In this document: piece by piece, positions 53,476-62,731 of the stretch | Layout: each line of letters starts with the position of its first letter | Numbering within the stretch: the first letter of the stretch is position 1 | NCBI RefSeq assembly: GCF_011059185.1 | Contig: NZ_JAALFE010000003.1 | Location: 186,001 to 250,000 of the forward strand | Length of the DNA: 64,000 nucleotides | Source: Paragemmobacter kunshanensis | GTDB lineage: Bacteria > Pseudomonadota > Alphaproteobacteria > Rhodobacterales > Rhodobacteraceae | Direction of reading: 5' to 3' | The notes under the pieces: model-generated | Databases searched by the model: none | What the model was told of the DNA's origin: nothing | The model's input: the letters and a program-made list of their open reading frames with translations, nothing else | Position numbers and translations under genes: made by a program

Positions 53476-54177
53476 ATGGCAAGGATCGCGCTTGTCGACG
53501 ATGACAGGAATATCCTGACATCCGTCGCGATGACTCTGGAAGCCGAAGGGTTCGAGGTAGAGACCTTCAATGACGGGCAGTCCGCGCTGGATGCCTTCAA
53601 CCGCCGCCTGCCGGACATGGCAGTGCTGGACATCAAGATGCCGCGCATGGACGGGATGGACCTGTTGCAGCGCCTGCGCCAGAAGACCAGCATGCCGGTG
53701 ATCTTTCTGACATCCAAGGATGACGAGATCGACGAGGTTCTGGGCCTGCGGATGGGCGCGGACGATTATGTGAAGAAGCCGTTCAGCCAGCGCCTGCTGG
53801 TGGAGCGGATCCGGGCGCTGCTGCGGCGGCAGGATGCCATCGCCACCGGCGAGGTGGCGACCACGGAAGAGACGAAGATCATGGAGCGGGGAAATCTTCG
53901 GATGGATCCGCTGCGCCATTCGGTGACCTGGAAGGGGCAGGATGTGGCGCTGACCGTGACTGAATTCATGCTGTTGCAGGCACTGGCCCAGCGGCCCGGT
54001 TTCGTGAAGAGCCGGGATCAGCTGATGGACGTGGCCTATGATGACCAGGTCTATGTGGATGACCGGACCATCGACAGCCATATCAAGCGGCTGCGCAAGA
54101 AGATGCGCGCGGTGGACGACAGCTTTTCGGCCATCGAGACGCTTTACGGAATCGGCTATCGTTATAACGAAGAGTAA
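53476..54177 (+). CDS. chvI: Response regulator ChvI
   Basis: 233 residues from ATG 53476 (AGGGAAA upstream; an ATG ten codons earlier is possible). OmpR/PhoB class: receiver domain (1-120) with the acidic pocket DDD8-10, phospho-acceptor Asp52 ([11 protein letters not shown]) and Lys in VKKPF; winged-helix domain (about 135-233) with [16 protein letters not shown]. In rhizobia ChvI with ChvG and the periplasmic inhibitor ExoR responds to acid and envelope stress. Its stop is immediately followed by the chvG ATG. Confidence 0.93.
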   Translation: MARIALVDDDRNILTSVAMTLEAEGFEVETFNDGQSALDAFNRRLPDMAVLDIKMPRMDGMDLLQRLRQKTSMPVIFLTSKDDEIDEVLGLRMGADDYVKKPFSQRLLVERIRALLRRQDAIATGEVATTEETKIMERGNLRMDPLRHSVTWKGQDVALTVTEFMLLQALAQRPGFVKSRDQLMDVAYDDQVYVDDRTIDSHIKRLRKKMRAVDDSFSAIETLYGIGYRYNEE

Positions 54178-55875
54178 ATGACCGCAGCGCCTCGACTTGG
54201 AAAGGATGGTCGCCCGACCCGTTCGGGCGACGTTGTGCTTGGGGAAGACTGGACCTCGGGCGAGGGGCTGGTCGATCCGGCCTTGCGGGCGAGCCGCGAC
54301 AGGCGGGGGCTGGTGTCCCTGAACCGGTCGCCGCTGGCGCGGAAGATCATCCTTTTCAACCTGCTGGCGCTGCTGGTGCTGGCGGGGGGCGTGCTGTTCC
54401 TGAACCCGTTCCGCGACACGCTGGTCAGCCTGCGGGGCGAGGCGCTGGTGAACGAGGCGCTGCTGGTTTCGGATGTGTTCGAGGCGGTGGCCGCCGAGGC
54501 GCCGGGGCCGATGGATGCGGCGCGGCTGTCGCGGGTGCTGGAGACGGTGCAGGTGCCGCCGGGGGTGGAGGCCTTTGCGGTGACCGCCGCGGGGGATGTG
54601 GCCGCGCGCCGGATCGGCGAGGCGCGGCCCGGGGCCGCGGTTGCGGTGCGGCCGACGCCGATCGTGGATACGCTGACGGGCGCGTGGAACGGGGTGCAGG
54701 GCCTGTTCGGCGGCGGGCCGGACGTCGAGGGTGCAGCGGATGGTTCCGCGCTGGTGCAGACGTTGCTGCCGGCCGCGCTGAAGGGCGAAGGCGTGCGGAT
54801 CGACGGGCGCGCGCCGGATGGCGGGCGGATCTTCGCGGTGGCCGAACCCGTGCGGATGGATGGCCAGGTGCTGGCCGTGGTGGCGCTGGCGGGCGATCAG
54901 CAGGGGATCGACGCGCTGGTGCGCGGCGAGCGCGAGCAGGTTCTGCTGATCTTCATCGCCTCGCTCATGGTGTCATTCGGGCTGAGCCTGATCCTGGCAT
55001 CGACCATTGCCAATCCGCTGTCGGATCTGGCGGCGGCGGCGGAACTGGGGCGTGACCGGGACGCGCGCAAGATGGCGCCGGGGCGGGTGCGGATCCCGGA
55101 TCTGGCGGCGCGGCCCGACGAGATCGGACGGCTGTCGGTGGCGATGCGGGGCATGGTGGCGGCGCTGTACGACCGGATCGACGCGAACGAGCAGTTCGCG
55201 GCCGATGTGGCGCATGAGATCAAGAACCCGCTGGCAAGCCTGCGGTCGGCGGTGGGCACGCTGCGCGTGGCCAAGCGCGACGACCAGAAGTCGAAGCTGC
55301 TGGATGTGATCGAACATGACGTGCGCCGGCTGGACCGGCTGGTGAGCGACATTTCCAACGCCTCGCGGCTGGACAGCGAATTGGTCAAGGAGGAGGAGGA
55401 GGAGTTCAACCTTGTCCGCACCCTGACCAATATCTCGGAATATCTGGGCCAGCAGGCCAATGAGAAGGGTGTCGAGTTCATCACCGATTTCCCGAATGAT
55501 CCGATCCAGATCCGGGGCCTGGAGGCGCGGCTGGCGCAGGTCTTCGTGAACCTGATCACCAATGCGATCAGCTTCTGCGAGGATGGCGATGCGGTGCGCG
55601 TCTGGGCGCGGCGGCGCGACAACCGGGTGCTGATCGTGGTCGAGGATACCGGGCCGGGGATCCCGGAACAGGCGCTGACCAAGGTGTTCAAGCGGTTCTA
55701 CAGCGAACGCCCGCAGGGGCAGTTCGGGGAACATTCCGGCCTTGGGCTGGCGATTTCCAAGCAGATCGTCGAGGCGCATGGCGGCGTGATCTGGGCCGAG
55801 AACATCCGCCCGACCCATGCCGATGTCACCTCTGACCCGCTGGGCGCGCGCTTTGTGGTGGGTCTGCCGGTGTGA
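54178..55875 (+). CDS. chvG: Sensor histidine kinase ChvG
   Basis: 565 residues. Cytosolic N-terminus (1-58), TM1 about 59-80, periplasmic sensor about 81-255, TM2 about 256-280, HAMP, H-box FAADVAHEIKNPLASLRSA (phospho-His), and ATPase domain with NLITNAISFCEDG (N-box), EDTGPGIPE (G1) and HSGLGLAISKQIVEAHGG (G2). Partner of ChvI; no exoR in the window. Its end shares GTGA with hprK, so translation is coupled. Confidence 0.93.
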   Translation: MTAAPRLGKDGRPTRSGDVVLGEDWTSGEGLVDPALRASRDRRGLVSLNRSPLARKIILFNLLALLVLAGGVLFLNPFRDTLVSLRGEALVNEALLVSDVFEAVAAEAPGPMDAARLSRVLETVQVPPGVEAFAVTAAGDVAARRIGEARPGAAVAVRPTPIVDTLTGAWNGVQGLFGGGPDVEGAADGSALVQTLLPAALKGEGVRIDGRAPDGGRIFAVAEPVRMDGQVLAVVALAGDQQGIDALVRGEREQVLLIFIASLMVSFGLSLILASTIANPLSDLAAAAELGRDRDARKMAPGRVRIPDLAARPDEIGRLSVAMRGMVAALYDRIDANEQFAADVAHEIKNPLASLRSAVGTLRVAKRDDQKSKLLDVIEHDVRRLDRLVSDISNASRLDSELVKEEEEEFNLVRTLTNISEYLGQQANEKGVEFITDFPNDPIQIRGLEARLAQVFVNLITNAISFCEDGDAVRVWARRRDNRVLIVVEDTGPGIPEQALTKVFKRFYSERPQGQFGEHSGLGLAISKQIVEAHGGVIWAENIRPTHADVTSDPLGARFVVGLPV

Positions 55876-56297
55876 CCGGCGACGGCCTGCTGCTGCACGC
55901 GACCTGCGTCGCGGTCGAGGGGCGGGGCGTGCTGATCTGCGGGCCATCGGGGGCGGGCAAATCGGCGCTGGGAGTGCAGTTGATGGCGCTGGGGGCGCGG
56001 CTGGTGGCGGATGACCAGGTGGCGCTTTCGCGGCGCGACGGGGCGCTTTGGGCCGCCTGTCCGCCCGCGATCCGGGGCATGATCGAGGCGCGGGGCGTGG
56101 GGCTTCTGAATGCCGATCCGCTGGATGGGGCCGAGGTGGTGCTGGCAGTCGACATGGCAGAACGGGAGAGGATGCGCCTGCCGCCGCGGCGGGGGGTGAC
56201 CTACCTCGGAAGGACAGTGGACCTTGTGCTTGGCCAGGAGACGCCCCATTTCCCGGCGGCGGTGATGCTCTATCTCAGGGCGGGACGCAGGGAATGA
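55872..56297 (+). CDS. hprK: HPr kinase/phosphorylase, short alphaproteobacterial form
   Basis: 141 residues from GTG 55872, overlapping the chvG stop. Corresponds to the catalytic C-terminal domain only, as usual in alphaproteobacteria. P-loop [14 protein letters not shown] (24-37), LVADDQVAL (HPrK signature region) and [17 protein letters not shown]. Phosphorylates or dephosphorylates a Ser of HPr, which is encoded three genes downstream with that Ser conserved. Confidence 0.9.
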   Translation: MTGDGLLLHATCVAVEGRGVLICGPSGAGKSALGVQLMALGARLVADDQVALSRRDGALWAACPPAIRGMIEARGVGLLNADPLDGAEVVLAVDMAERERMRLPPRRGVTYLGRTVDLVLGQETPHFPAAVMLYLRAGRRE

Positions 56298-57226
56298 CGG
56301 ACGGGCCCGGAATGCAGGATCGGACGGCGCAGCAGGAACACCGGCTGGTTCTGGTGACGGGGCCTTCGGGGGCCGGGCGATCCACGGCGATTCATGCGCT
56401 GGAGGATCTGGGATATGAGGTCATCGACAACCTGCCGCTGAGCCTTGTGCCGCGGCTGATCGAGGGCGCGCCGCTGGGGCGGCCCATCGCCCTTGGCCTT
56501 GATGTGCGCAACCGCGATTTCAACGTGGCGGCCCTGATCGAGACGATCGACGGGCTGACGCGCGATCCGCGGGTGGCGCTGGAGGTGGTCTATGTGGATT
56601 GCGCGGCGCCGGTCCTGATCCAGCGCTACAGCCAGACGCGGCGGCGCCATCCGCTGGCCCCGGCCGAGACGCCCGCCGAGGGCGTGGCGCGCGAGATCGA
56701 CCTTCTGGCGCCGATCCGGGTGCGGGCCGATCACCTGATCGACACCAGCGAGATGAGCCCGCATGACCTGAAGGCGGAACTGGCGCGCTGGTTCGACGGG
56801 GCCCTGGCGCAGCGGCTGGCGGTTTCGGTGCAGAGCTTCAGCTACAAGCGGGGCCTGCCGCGGGGCGTGGACATGGTGTTCGACTGCCGATTCCTGAACA
56901 ATCCCTATTGGGAGCCGGGCCTGCGCGATCTGGACGGGCGGGATGCGGCGGTGGAAGCCCATCTGCGCGCTGACCCGCGTTTCGCGGAATTCTTCGGCAG
57001 GTTGTGCGACATGGTGACCTTTCTTCTTCCGGCCATGGTGGAAGAGGGCAAGGCGCATCTGTCCATCGGATTTGGCTGCACTGGCGGGCAACATCGCAGC
57101 GTCGCAATGGCGGAAATGCTGGGGAAGGTGCTTGCAGAGGCGGGCTGGGCGGTGTCAAAACGGCACCGGGAACTGGAGCGGAGGGTGGCGGATGCCGCCC
57201 TCGGGATCGGGGTGAAGGGCGCGTGA
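56294..57226 (+). CDS. rapZ: RNase adapter protein RapZ (YvcJ family)
   Basis: 310 residues from ATG 56294, which overlaps the hprK stop (ATGA). N-terminal nucleotide-binding domain with [28 protein letters not shown], and a C-terminal domain with [26 protein letters not shown] and [16 protein letters not shown]. In E. coli RapZ controls glmS through GlmZ/RNase E; in alphaproteobacteria the role is less clear, but the link to the PTS genes is conserved. Its stop overlaps the next start (GTGA). Confidence 0.92.
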   Translation: MTDGPGMQDRTAQQEHRLVLVTGPSGAGRSTAIHALEDLGYEVIDNLPLSLVPRLIEGAPLGRPIALGLDVRNRDFNVAALIETIDGLTRDPRVALEVVYVDCAAPVLIQRYSQTRRRHPLAPAETPAEGVAREIDLLAPIRVRADHLIDTSEMSPHDLKAELARWFDGALAQRLAVSVQSFSYKRGLPRGVDMVFDCRFLNNPYWEPGLRDLDGRDAAVEAHLRADPRFAEFFGRLCDMVTFLLPAMVEEGKAHLSIGFGCTGGQHRSVAMAEMLGKVLAEAGWAVSKRHRELERRVADAALGIGVKGA

Positions 57227-57618
57227 TCGGTATCGTGATCGTTGCACATGGCGGACTGGCGCGGGAATATCTCTCGGCGGTCGAACATGTCGTGGGCAAG
57301 CAGGATGCGGTGCGGGCCATCGCCATCGAGGATGACCATGACCGCAGTGCCAAGCAGGCGGAAATCTGCGCCGCCGCGGATTCGGTGGATATGGGCGCGG
57401 GCGTGGTGGTGGTGACGGACATGTTCGGCGGATCGCCGTCGAACCTGTCGCTGATGGCCTGTTGCGGGCAGGACCGGCGCATCGTCTATGGCGCGAACCT
57501 GCCGATGCTGATCAAGCTGGCCAAGTCGCGCGAGATGCCGGTGCCCGAGGCGGTTGCCGCCGCGCTTGACGCGGGGCGGAAGTATATCAACAGTCTGGAC
57601 CTTGGCGGCGGGGCATGA
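57223..57618 (+). CDS. PTS EIIA component, mannose family (EIIA-Man)
   Basis: 131 residues from GTG 57223, overlapping the rapZ stop. Phospho-acceptor His9 in [29 protein letters not shown] and [13 protein letters not shown] are the dimer/active-site motifs. No EIIB/C/D proteins are near, so it is probably regulatory rather than a sugar importer. Overlaps ptsH (ATGA). Confidence 0.9.
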   Translation: MIGIVIVAHGGLAREYLSAVEHVVGKQDAVRAIAIEDDHDRSAKQAEICAAADSVDMGAGVVVVTDMFGGSPSNLSLMACCGQDRRIVYGANLPMLIKLAKSREMPVPEAVAAALDAGRKYINSLDLGGGA

Positions 57619-57899
57619 GCGCGGGGACCATGACGGCACGGAATTTGCGGATCATCAACGAGAAGGGGCTGCATGCGCGGGCCTCGGCCAAGTTCGTGGA
57701 AGTGGTCGAGGGGCATGATGCGCAGGCGCAGGTGTCGAAGGACGGCATGACGGTGTCGGGCGATTCGATCATGGGGCTGTTGATGCTGGCCGCATCACGG
57801 GGCACGACGATCGACGTGGCGACTTCCGGCGCAGAGGCGGAGAAGCTTGCCGATGCGCTGGAGGCGCTGGTTGCAAACCGCTTCGGCGAGGACTACTGA
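57615..57899 (+). CDS. ptsH: Phosphocarrier protein HPr
   Basis: 94 residues. Both phosphorylation sites are present: His20 (NEKGLHARASAKF) for the PEP-dependent route and Ser51 (VSGDSIMGLLMLA, equivalent to Ser46) for HprK. Last gene of the tightly overlapping chvI-chvG-hprK-rapZ-EIIA-ptsH chain. Enzyme I is not in the window. Confidence 0.93.
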   Translation: MSAGTMTARNLRIINEKGLHARASAKFVEVVEGHDAQAQVSKDGMTVSGDSIMGLLMLAASRGTTIDVATSGAEAEKLADALEALVANRFGEDY

Positions 57900-57929
57900 G
57901 GCGCGTCAGACGCGAAAGGCAGATCCGAC

Positions 57930-58835
57930 GTGACCGAGACTTCGCAGAGCGAAGATATCCGCACCCTGGAGGTGAGCGAGGCCGAACTGGCCATCCGCCG
58001 CGCCGAGCGCGCCGAGCGCCCCTATGACATGCGGCGTCTGTCCTATGCCGGGACGTTCAAGAACCCGATCAAGGCCAATACGATCCGGGCGCTGGAATGG
58101 CTGACGGCGAAGGTGACGCTTCTGCGGCTGATCCGGGATTTCGAGCGGACGGGGGCACCGGTGGGCGCGCCGTTCTGGCCCAAGGCGATCCGGCAGATGG
58201 GGATCACGATAGAGACCCCGCCCGAGGAGATCGCGCTGATCCCGAAGACGGGGCCGCTGGTGGTGGTGTCGAACCATCCGTCGGGGCTGGTGGACGGGAT
58301 GGTTCTGGCGGAACTGGTCACGCGGGTGCGGTCGGATTTCAAGATCCTGACGCGGTCCTTGCTGACGGGGATCCCGGAGGTGGAACAGTTCATGATCCCG
58401 GTGCCCTTCCCGCATGAGGACAATGCGCGCGAGCTGGGCCTGCAGATGCGGGACGAGACGATGAAGCACCTGAAGGCGGGCGGGGTGATCATCCTGTTTC
58501 CGGCCGGGAAGGTGGCGATGAGCGAGGGCTGGTGGGGCCCGGCGGTGGAGGCGGAGTGGAACGTCTTCACCCACAAGATCGTGCGGTCGTCGGGGGCGAC
58601 GATCCTGCCGGTGTTCTTTCCGGGGCAGAATTCCCGCGCCTTCCTGATTGCCAACAAGATCAGCGACACGATCCGGCAGGGGTTGCTGTTGCACGAGATC
58701 AAGCGCTGCCTGTTCAAGCCGACCCGGCCCGTGATCGGGGCGCCGATCCCGGCCGAAGAACTGAAGAAATGGGAAGGCAACCCGCGCGGGTTTCTGGCCT
58801 GGCTGCGGGAACATACGTTGAGTTTGAAGAAATAG
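57930..58835 (+). CDS. 1-acyl-sn-glycerol-3-phosphate acyltransferase-like protein
   Basis: 301 residues from GTG 57930. PlsC/LPLAT fold: VVVSNHPSGLVDGMVLAEL holds the NHxxxxD motif, then ILFPAGKVAMSEGWWGPAVEAEW (motif III) and ILPVFFPGQNSRAF. The long N-terminus and sequence style resemble the hemolysin/OlsA-like lysophospholipid acyltransferases. It lies 30 bases after ptsH; probable read-through, with an independent function in lipid synthesis. Confidence 0.83.
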   Translation: MTETSQSEDIRTLEVSEAELAIRRAERAERPYDMRRLSYAGTFKNPIKANTIRALEWLTAKVTLLRLIRDFERTGAPVGAPFWPKAIRQMGITIETPPEEIALIPKTGPLVVVSNHPSGLVDGMVLAELVTRVRSDFKILTRSLLTGIPEVEQFMIPVPFPHEDNARELGLQMRDETMKHLKAGGVIILFPAGKVAMSEGWWGPAVEAEWNVFTHKIVRSSGATILPVFFPGQNSRAFLIANKISDTIRQGLLLHEIKRCLFKPTRPVIGAPIPAEELKKWEGNPRGFLAWLREHTLSLKK

Positions 58836-58841
58836 GGCGCT

Positions 58842-58927
58842 GGCCCTGATTTTTCGCAGAAAAATCGTGGGGCCTGCGGTTTTCTGCTCGGCGGCCCCAA
58901 CGATTTTTCTGCGAAGAATCAGGGGCC
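58842..58927. repeat. TTCTGC/GCAGAA palindrome cluster, locus 5 (large inverted repeat)
   Basis: Arms of 33-35 bases (58842-58874 and 58893-58927), each itself containing a GATTTTTC-GCA-GAAAAATC type palindrome and ending in GGGGCC, around an 18-base loop that carries another TTTTCTGC. Lies between two convergent genes and would act as a bidirectional terminator. Confidence 0.85.
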
Positions 58928-58947
58928 GCGCGATCTGCTTCTGTCCT

Positions 58948-59826
58948 TTAACGTGTCGGGACCGGTGTCTCACCCCGGTAGTCGTAGAAGCCGCGCTGCG
59001 TTTTCCGGCCGAGCCAGCCTGCCTCGACATATTTCGTCAGCAGGGGGCAGGGGCGGTACTTCGTATCGGCAAGGCCGTCATGCAGGACGTTCATGATCGC
59101 AAGGCAGGTGTCCAGCCCGATGAAATCGGCCAGTTCCAGCGGCCCCATCGGGTGGTTGGCGCCAAGCTTCAGCGATTCGTCGATGGATTTCACCGAACCC
59201 ACGCCTTCGTAGAGCGTATAGACCGCCTCGTTGATCATGGGCATCAGGATACGGTTCACGATGAAGGCGGGGAAGTCTTCGGCGCTGGCGGCGGTCTTGC
59301 CCAGCTTGCGCACCACCTCGTGCAGGCTGTCCCAGGTTTCCTGATCCGTGGCAATGCCGCGGATCAGTTCCACCAGCTGCATCACGGGAACGGGGTTCAT
59401 GAAGTGGAAGCCCATGAACTTTTCCGGCCTGTCGGTGCGCGAGGCGAGGCGGGTGATGGAGATCGAGGAGGTGTTGGAAGTGAGGATCGTGTGCGGTTTG
59501 AGATGGGGCAGCAGATCCTCGAAGATCGCCTGTTTCACCGTTTCGCGTTCGGTCGCGGCTTCGATGATCAGGTCGGTCGCGCCCAGATCGGCGAGTTTGA
59601 GGGTCGTGCGGATGCGGGACAGGGCGGCGGCCTTGTCTTCGGCCGAAACCTTGCCGCGGCTGACCTGGCGTTCGATGTTGCGCTCGATGGTGGCGAGGGC
59701 GCGGTCGAGGCTTTCCTGGGCGATGTCGTTGAGCAGCACGTCATAGCCGGCCAGCGCAAAGACATGGGCAATCCCGTTGCCCATCTGGCCTGCCCCCACG
59801 ATTCCGATGCTGCGGATCTCTGGCAT
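58948..59826 (-). CDS. 3-Hydroxybutyryl-CoA dehydrogenase
   Basis: 292 residues. NAD(P)-dependent oxidoreductase of the FadB/HbdA type: Rossmann GIVGAGQMGNGIAHVFALAGYDVLLND, TSNTSSISITRLA, the catalytic His in GFHFMNPVPVMQLVE, and the C-terminal NRILMPMINEAVYTLYEGVGSVKSIDESLKLGANHPMGPLELADFIGLD. Interconverts acetoacetyl-CoA and 3-hydroxybutyryl-CoA. Good ribosome site (AAGGAGA). Near etfA/etfB on the same strand but separated by the opposite-strand DUF6473 gene. Confidence 0.93.
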   Translation of the reverse strand: MPEIRSIGIVGAGQMGNGIAHVFALAGYDVLLNDIAQESLDRALATIERNIERQVSRGKVSAEDKAAALSRIRTTLKLADLGATDLIIEAATERETVKQAIFEDLLPHLKPHTILTSNTSSISITRLASRTDRPEKFMGFHFMNPVPVMQLVELIRGIATDQETWDSLHEVVRKLGKTAASAEDFPAFIVNRILMPMINEAVYTLYEGVGSVKSIDESLKLGANHPMGPLELADFIGLDTCLAIMNVLHDGLADTKYRPCPLLTKYVEAGWLGRKTQRGFYDYRGETPVPTR

Positions 59827-59994
59827 GATCGTCTCCTTCTGTCCGGGCAGACCTTATGCAACCGGGGGGGCGGGGCGCAAGCCATGGCGCGCGCCGGGGA
59901 ATGGGCAAAGATCATATCGAATTGCAAGTTTAGGGATTTCTTCACGTTCAGGCGGCAGGCTTTCCCCCGGGTGTTGTGAATTCGGGGGTGGGTG

Positions 59995-60816
59995 ATGGCC
60001 TATGCTTTTCCCGGCGGCGGGTCGCTGGATTACATGCCGTGCCGCTATGGCCGGTCGAGACTGATGTTCCGCGGGCCAAGGCGGGACGTGACGGGGCGTT
60101 ATGTGGCGGTGCTGGGCGGGATCGAGACCTATGGGCGATACATCCCCAAGCCCTATGCGCAGCTGACCGAAGAGGGGCTTGATCTGCCGGTGGTCAATCT
60201 GGGCTGTCCGAATGCGGGGCCGGATGCCTGGCTTTCGGATCCGGCGGTGATGGAGGTGGTGACGCGGGCGGCGGCCGTGGTGGTGCAACTGCCCGGGGCG
60301 GGCGATCTGACGAACCGGATGTATTCGGTGCATCAGCGGCGCAATGACCGGTTCCTGCGGGCCTCGCCCGTGTTGCGGGCGATCTATCGGGGGGTTGATT
60401 TCACCGATTTCAGCTTTACCCGCCATATGCTGCGGGCGCTGTTCGAGGCCGGGCCGGAGCGGTTTGCCCTGGTGGCCGAGGAATTGCGCGCGGCCTGGAC
60501 GGCGCGGATGCAGTCGCTGCTGGCACAGGTGCCGGGGCGGCTGGTGCTGCTTTGGGTGGGCGAGCGGCCGCCCGGGCCGCGGCGCGATGCGCCCCTTGGG
60601 GAGCCGTTGCTGGTGGATGCGGCGATGGTGGAGCAGGTGGCCGAGGCGGCGGATGCGCTGGTGGTCGCGGTGCCGAGTGCGGCGGCGCGGATGCAGGGCA
60701 CGCAGGGGATGGTCTTTCCCGAACTGTCGGAGCCTGCGGCGCGGGGGCTGCCGGGGGTGGCCGCGCATCGCGAAATGGCCGAGGCGCTGCTTCCGGTCTT
60801 GCGTGGGCTGGTGTGA
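59995..60816 (+). CDS. DUF6473 family protein
   Basis: 273 residues from ATG 59995 (GTG 59992 is the alternative). The opening MAYAFPGGGSLDYMPCRYGRSRLMFRGPRR is the family mark I recall from Rhodobacterales. Further features: a GGIETYGRYIPKPYAQL segment, an LGCPNAGPDAWL loop and ending alpha/beta segments, suggesting a Rossmann-like or SGNH/sulfotransferase-like fold. Function unknown. Convergent with etfA, separated by a terminator. Confidence 0.75.
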   Translation: MAYAFPGGGSLDYMPCRYGRSRLMFRGPRRDVTGRYVAVLGGIETYGRYIPKPYAQLTEEGLDLPVVNLGCPNAGPDAWLSDPAVMEVVTRAAAVVVQLPGAGDLTNRMYSVHQRRNDRFLRASPVLRAIYRGVDFTDFSFTRHMLRALFEAGPERFALVAEELRAAWTARMQSLLAQVPGRLVLLWVGERPPGPRRDAPLGEPLLVDAAMVEQVAEAADALVVAVPSAAARMQGTQGMVFPELSEPAARGLPGVAAHREMAEALLPVLRGLV

Positions 60817-60852
60817 GCGGGGCGTCCTGCAAGGACGGCCCGGATGGGCATG

Positions 60853-60882
60853 AAAAAGGGGCGCGGGTCTGGCCCGCGCCCC
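60853..60882 (-). terminator. Terminator of the etfB-etfA unit
   Basis: 10-bp stem GGGGCGCGGG (60858-60867) / CCCGCGCCCC (60873-60882); read on the minus strand it ends in TTTTT (60853-60857). 23 bases past the etfA stop. Confidence 0.85.
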
Positions 60883-60905
60883 CTTGATCCGCCCGGTGGG
60901 CGCGA

Positions 60906-61829
60906 TCAGAGCTTTTCGATCATCTCCGGCACGGCGGTGAAGAGGTCGGCCACGAGGCCGTAATCGGCGACCTGGAAGATCGGGGCCTCTTCGTCCTTGT
61001 TGATGGCGACGATGACCTTGGAGTCCTTCATGCCCGCCAGATGCTGGATCGCGCCCGAGATGCCCACGGCGACGTAGAGCGTGGGGGCGACGACCTTGCC
61101 GGTCTGGCCGACCTGCCAGTCGTTCGGGGCGTAGCCTGAGTCGACCGCGGCACGCGAGGCACCGACGGCGGCGCCGAGCTTGTCGGCCAGTTTCTCGATC
61201 AGCGCGAAGTCGGCCTGGGAGCCCACGCCACGGCCGCCCGAGACGACGATGCCTGCGGAGGTGAGTTCGGGGCGGTCCGAGGCGGCGACCTTGTCTTCGA
61301 CCCATTTCGACAGCGAGCCATCGGCGGCCACGGCCACCTTTTCCACGGCGGCGGAACCGGAATTCGCGACGGCGTTGAAGGAGGCGGTCCGGACGGTCAG
61401 GACTTTCTTGCCGTCCGAGGATTTCACCGTCTGGATCGCGTTGCCCGCATAGATCGGGCGTTCGAAGGTATCGGCATCGACCACGGCGGTCACGTCCGAG
61501 ATCACCATGACGTCGAGCAGCGCCGCGGCGCGGGGCAGGACGTTCTTGGAGAAGGCGGTCGCGGCAGCGGCGATGTGGCTGTAATTGCCGGCCAGCGACA
61601 CGATCAGCGCGGCGATGGCTTCGGCCATGCCGTGATCATAGGCGGCGTCATCGGCATGCAGCACCTTGGCGGCACCGTCGAGTTTCGCGGCCTCGGCCGC
61701 GGCGGCGGCAGAGGTGCCTGCGACGAGGACATGAACCTCGCCCAGGCCCTTTACGGCGGCCAGCGCCTTGGCGACGGCGTCGGTGGCGAGTGCGCCGTCA
61801 TTCACATCGGCGAGAAGGAGAACGGCCAT
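60906..61829 (-). CDS. etfA: Electron transfer flavoprotein subunit alpha
   Basis: 307 residues. Binds FAD with EtfB and carries electrons from acyl-CoA dehydrogenases to ETF:quinone oxidoreductase. FAD-binding C-terminal domain: [68 protein letters not shown] and [20 protein letters not shown]. Start one base after the etfB stop. The natural acceptor for the Mcd product step in this window. Confidence 0.95.
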   Translation of the reverse strand: MAVLLLADVNDGALATDAVAKALAAVKGLGEVHVLVAGTSAAAAAEAAKLDGAAKVLHADDAAYDHGMAEAIAALIVSLAGNYSHIAAAATAFSKNVLPRAAALLDVMVISDVTAVVDADTFERPIYAGNAIQTVKSSDGKKVLTVRTASFNAVANSGSAAVEKVAVAADGSLSKWVEDKVAASDRPELTSAGIVVSGGRGVGSQADFALIEKLADKLGAAVGASRAAVDSGYAPNDWQVGQTGKVVAPTLYVAVGISGAIQHLAGMKDSKVIVAINKDEEAPIFQVADYGLVADLFTAVPEMIEKL

Positions 61830-61830
61830 G

Positions 61831-62592
61831 TCAGATCACCCCTGCTTCGTCTTTGAGTTTCGCGATGAGTTCCTCGATCGAGGAGACCTTGACGCCCGCC
61901 TTGCGGCCTGCCGGTTCCACGGTTTTCACGACCGAGAGGCGCGGGGCGACGTCCACGCCGTAATCGGCGGGGGTCTTGGTGGCCAGCGGCTTTGCCTTGG
62001 CCTTCATGATGTTCGGCAGCGACGCGTAGCGCGGTTCGTTCAGGCGCAGGTCCACGGTGACGATGGCGGGCATCTTGACGGTGATGGTCTGAAGGCCGCC
62101 ATCCACTTCGCGGGTGACGGTGGCGGCATCGCCGGACACGGCGAGTTCCGAGGCGAAGGTGGCCTGGCTCCAGCCGAGAAGGGCCGAAAGCATCTGGCCG
62201 GTGGCGTTCATGTCATTGTCGATCGCCTGCTTGCCGCAGAGGACAAGGCCGGGGCCTTCTTCCTTGACCACGCCCGCCAGCAGCTTGGCCACGGCGAGGG
62301 GTTCGATATCGGTATGCACGTCGGCGGCGGCTTCGATCAGGATGGCGCGGTCAGCGCCCATGGCGAGCGCGGTGCGCAGCGTTTCCTGGGCCTGCTTGAC
62401 GCCGATGGAGACGACGACGATCTCGGTCGCGATGCCCTTTTCCTTGAGCCGGATCGCCTCTTCGACGGCGATCTCGTCGAAGGGGTTCATCGACATCTTC
62501 ACGTTGGCCAGATCGACGCCCGATCCATCCGCCTTGACGCGGACTTTCACGTTGTAGTCGATCACACGTTTGACAGGCACCAGGACCTTCAT
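61831..62592 (-). CDS. etfB: Electron transfer flavoprotein subunit beta
   Basis: 253 residues. Binds AMP and contacts the dehydrogenases. Seen: [45 protein letters not shown], the recognition-loop region [24 protein letters not shown] and [26 protein letters not shown]-type block. AAGGAG ribosome site. First gene of the etfB-etfA pair; 139 bases separate it from the adenosyltransferase gene upstream. Confidence 0.95.
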   Translation of the reverse strand: MKVLVPVKRVIDYNVKVRVKADGSGVDLANVKMSMNPFDEIAVEEAIRLKEKGIATEIVVVSIGVKQAQETLRTALAMGADRAILIEAAADVHTDIEPLAVAKLLAGVVKEEGPGLVLCGKQAIDNDMNATGQMLSALLGWSQATFASELAVSGDAATVTREVDGGLQTITVKMPAIVTVDLRLNEPRYASLPNIMKAKAKPLATKTPADYGVDVAPRLSVVKTVEPAGRKAGVKVSSIEELIAKLKDEAGVI

Positions 62593-62731
62593 CGCGCAAA
62601 TCTCCTTTTTCCCGGTCCGGCGGCGCGGACCTATCCCAAGCTCTCGGTAGCGTAACTAGACCGTCCGGCCGCGCAGCAACAGACCAAATGCGACAGCAAA
62701 GCGCGTCGGGACGTCGCGTTTCCCCGGCGGG

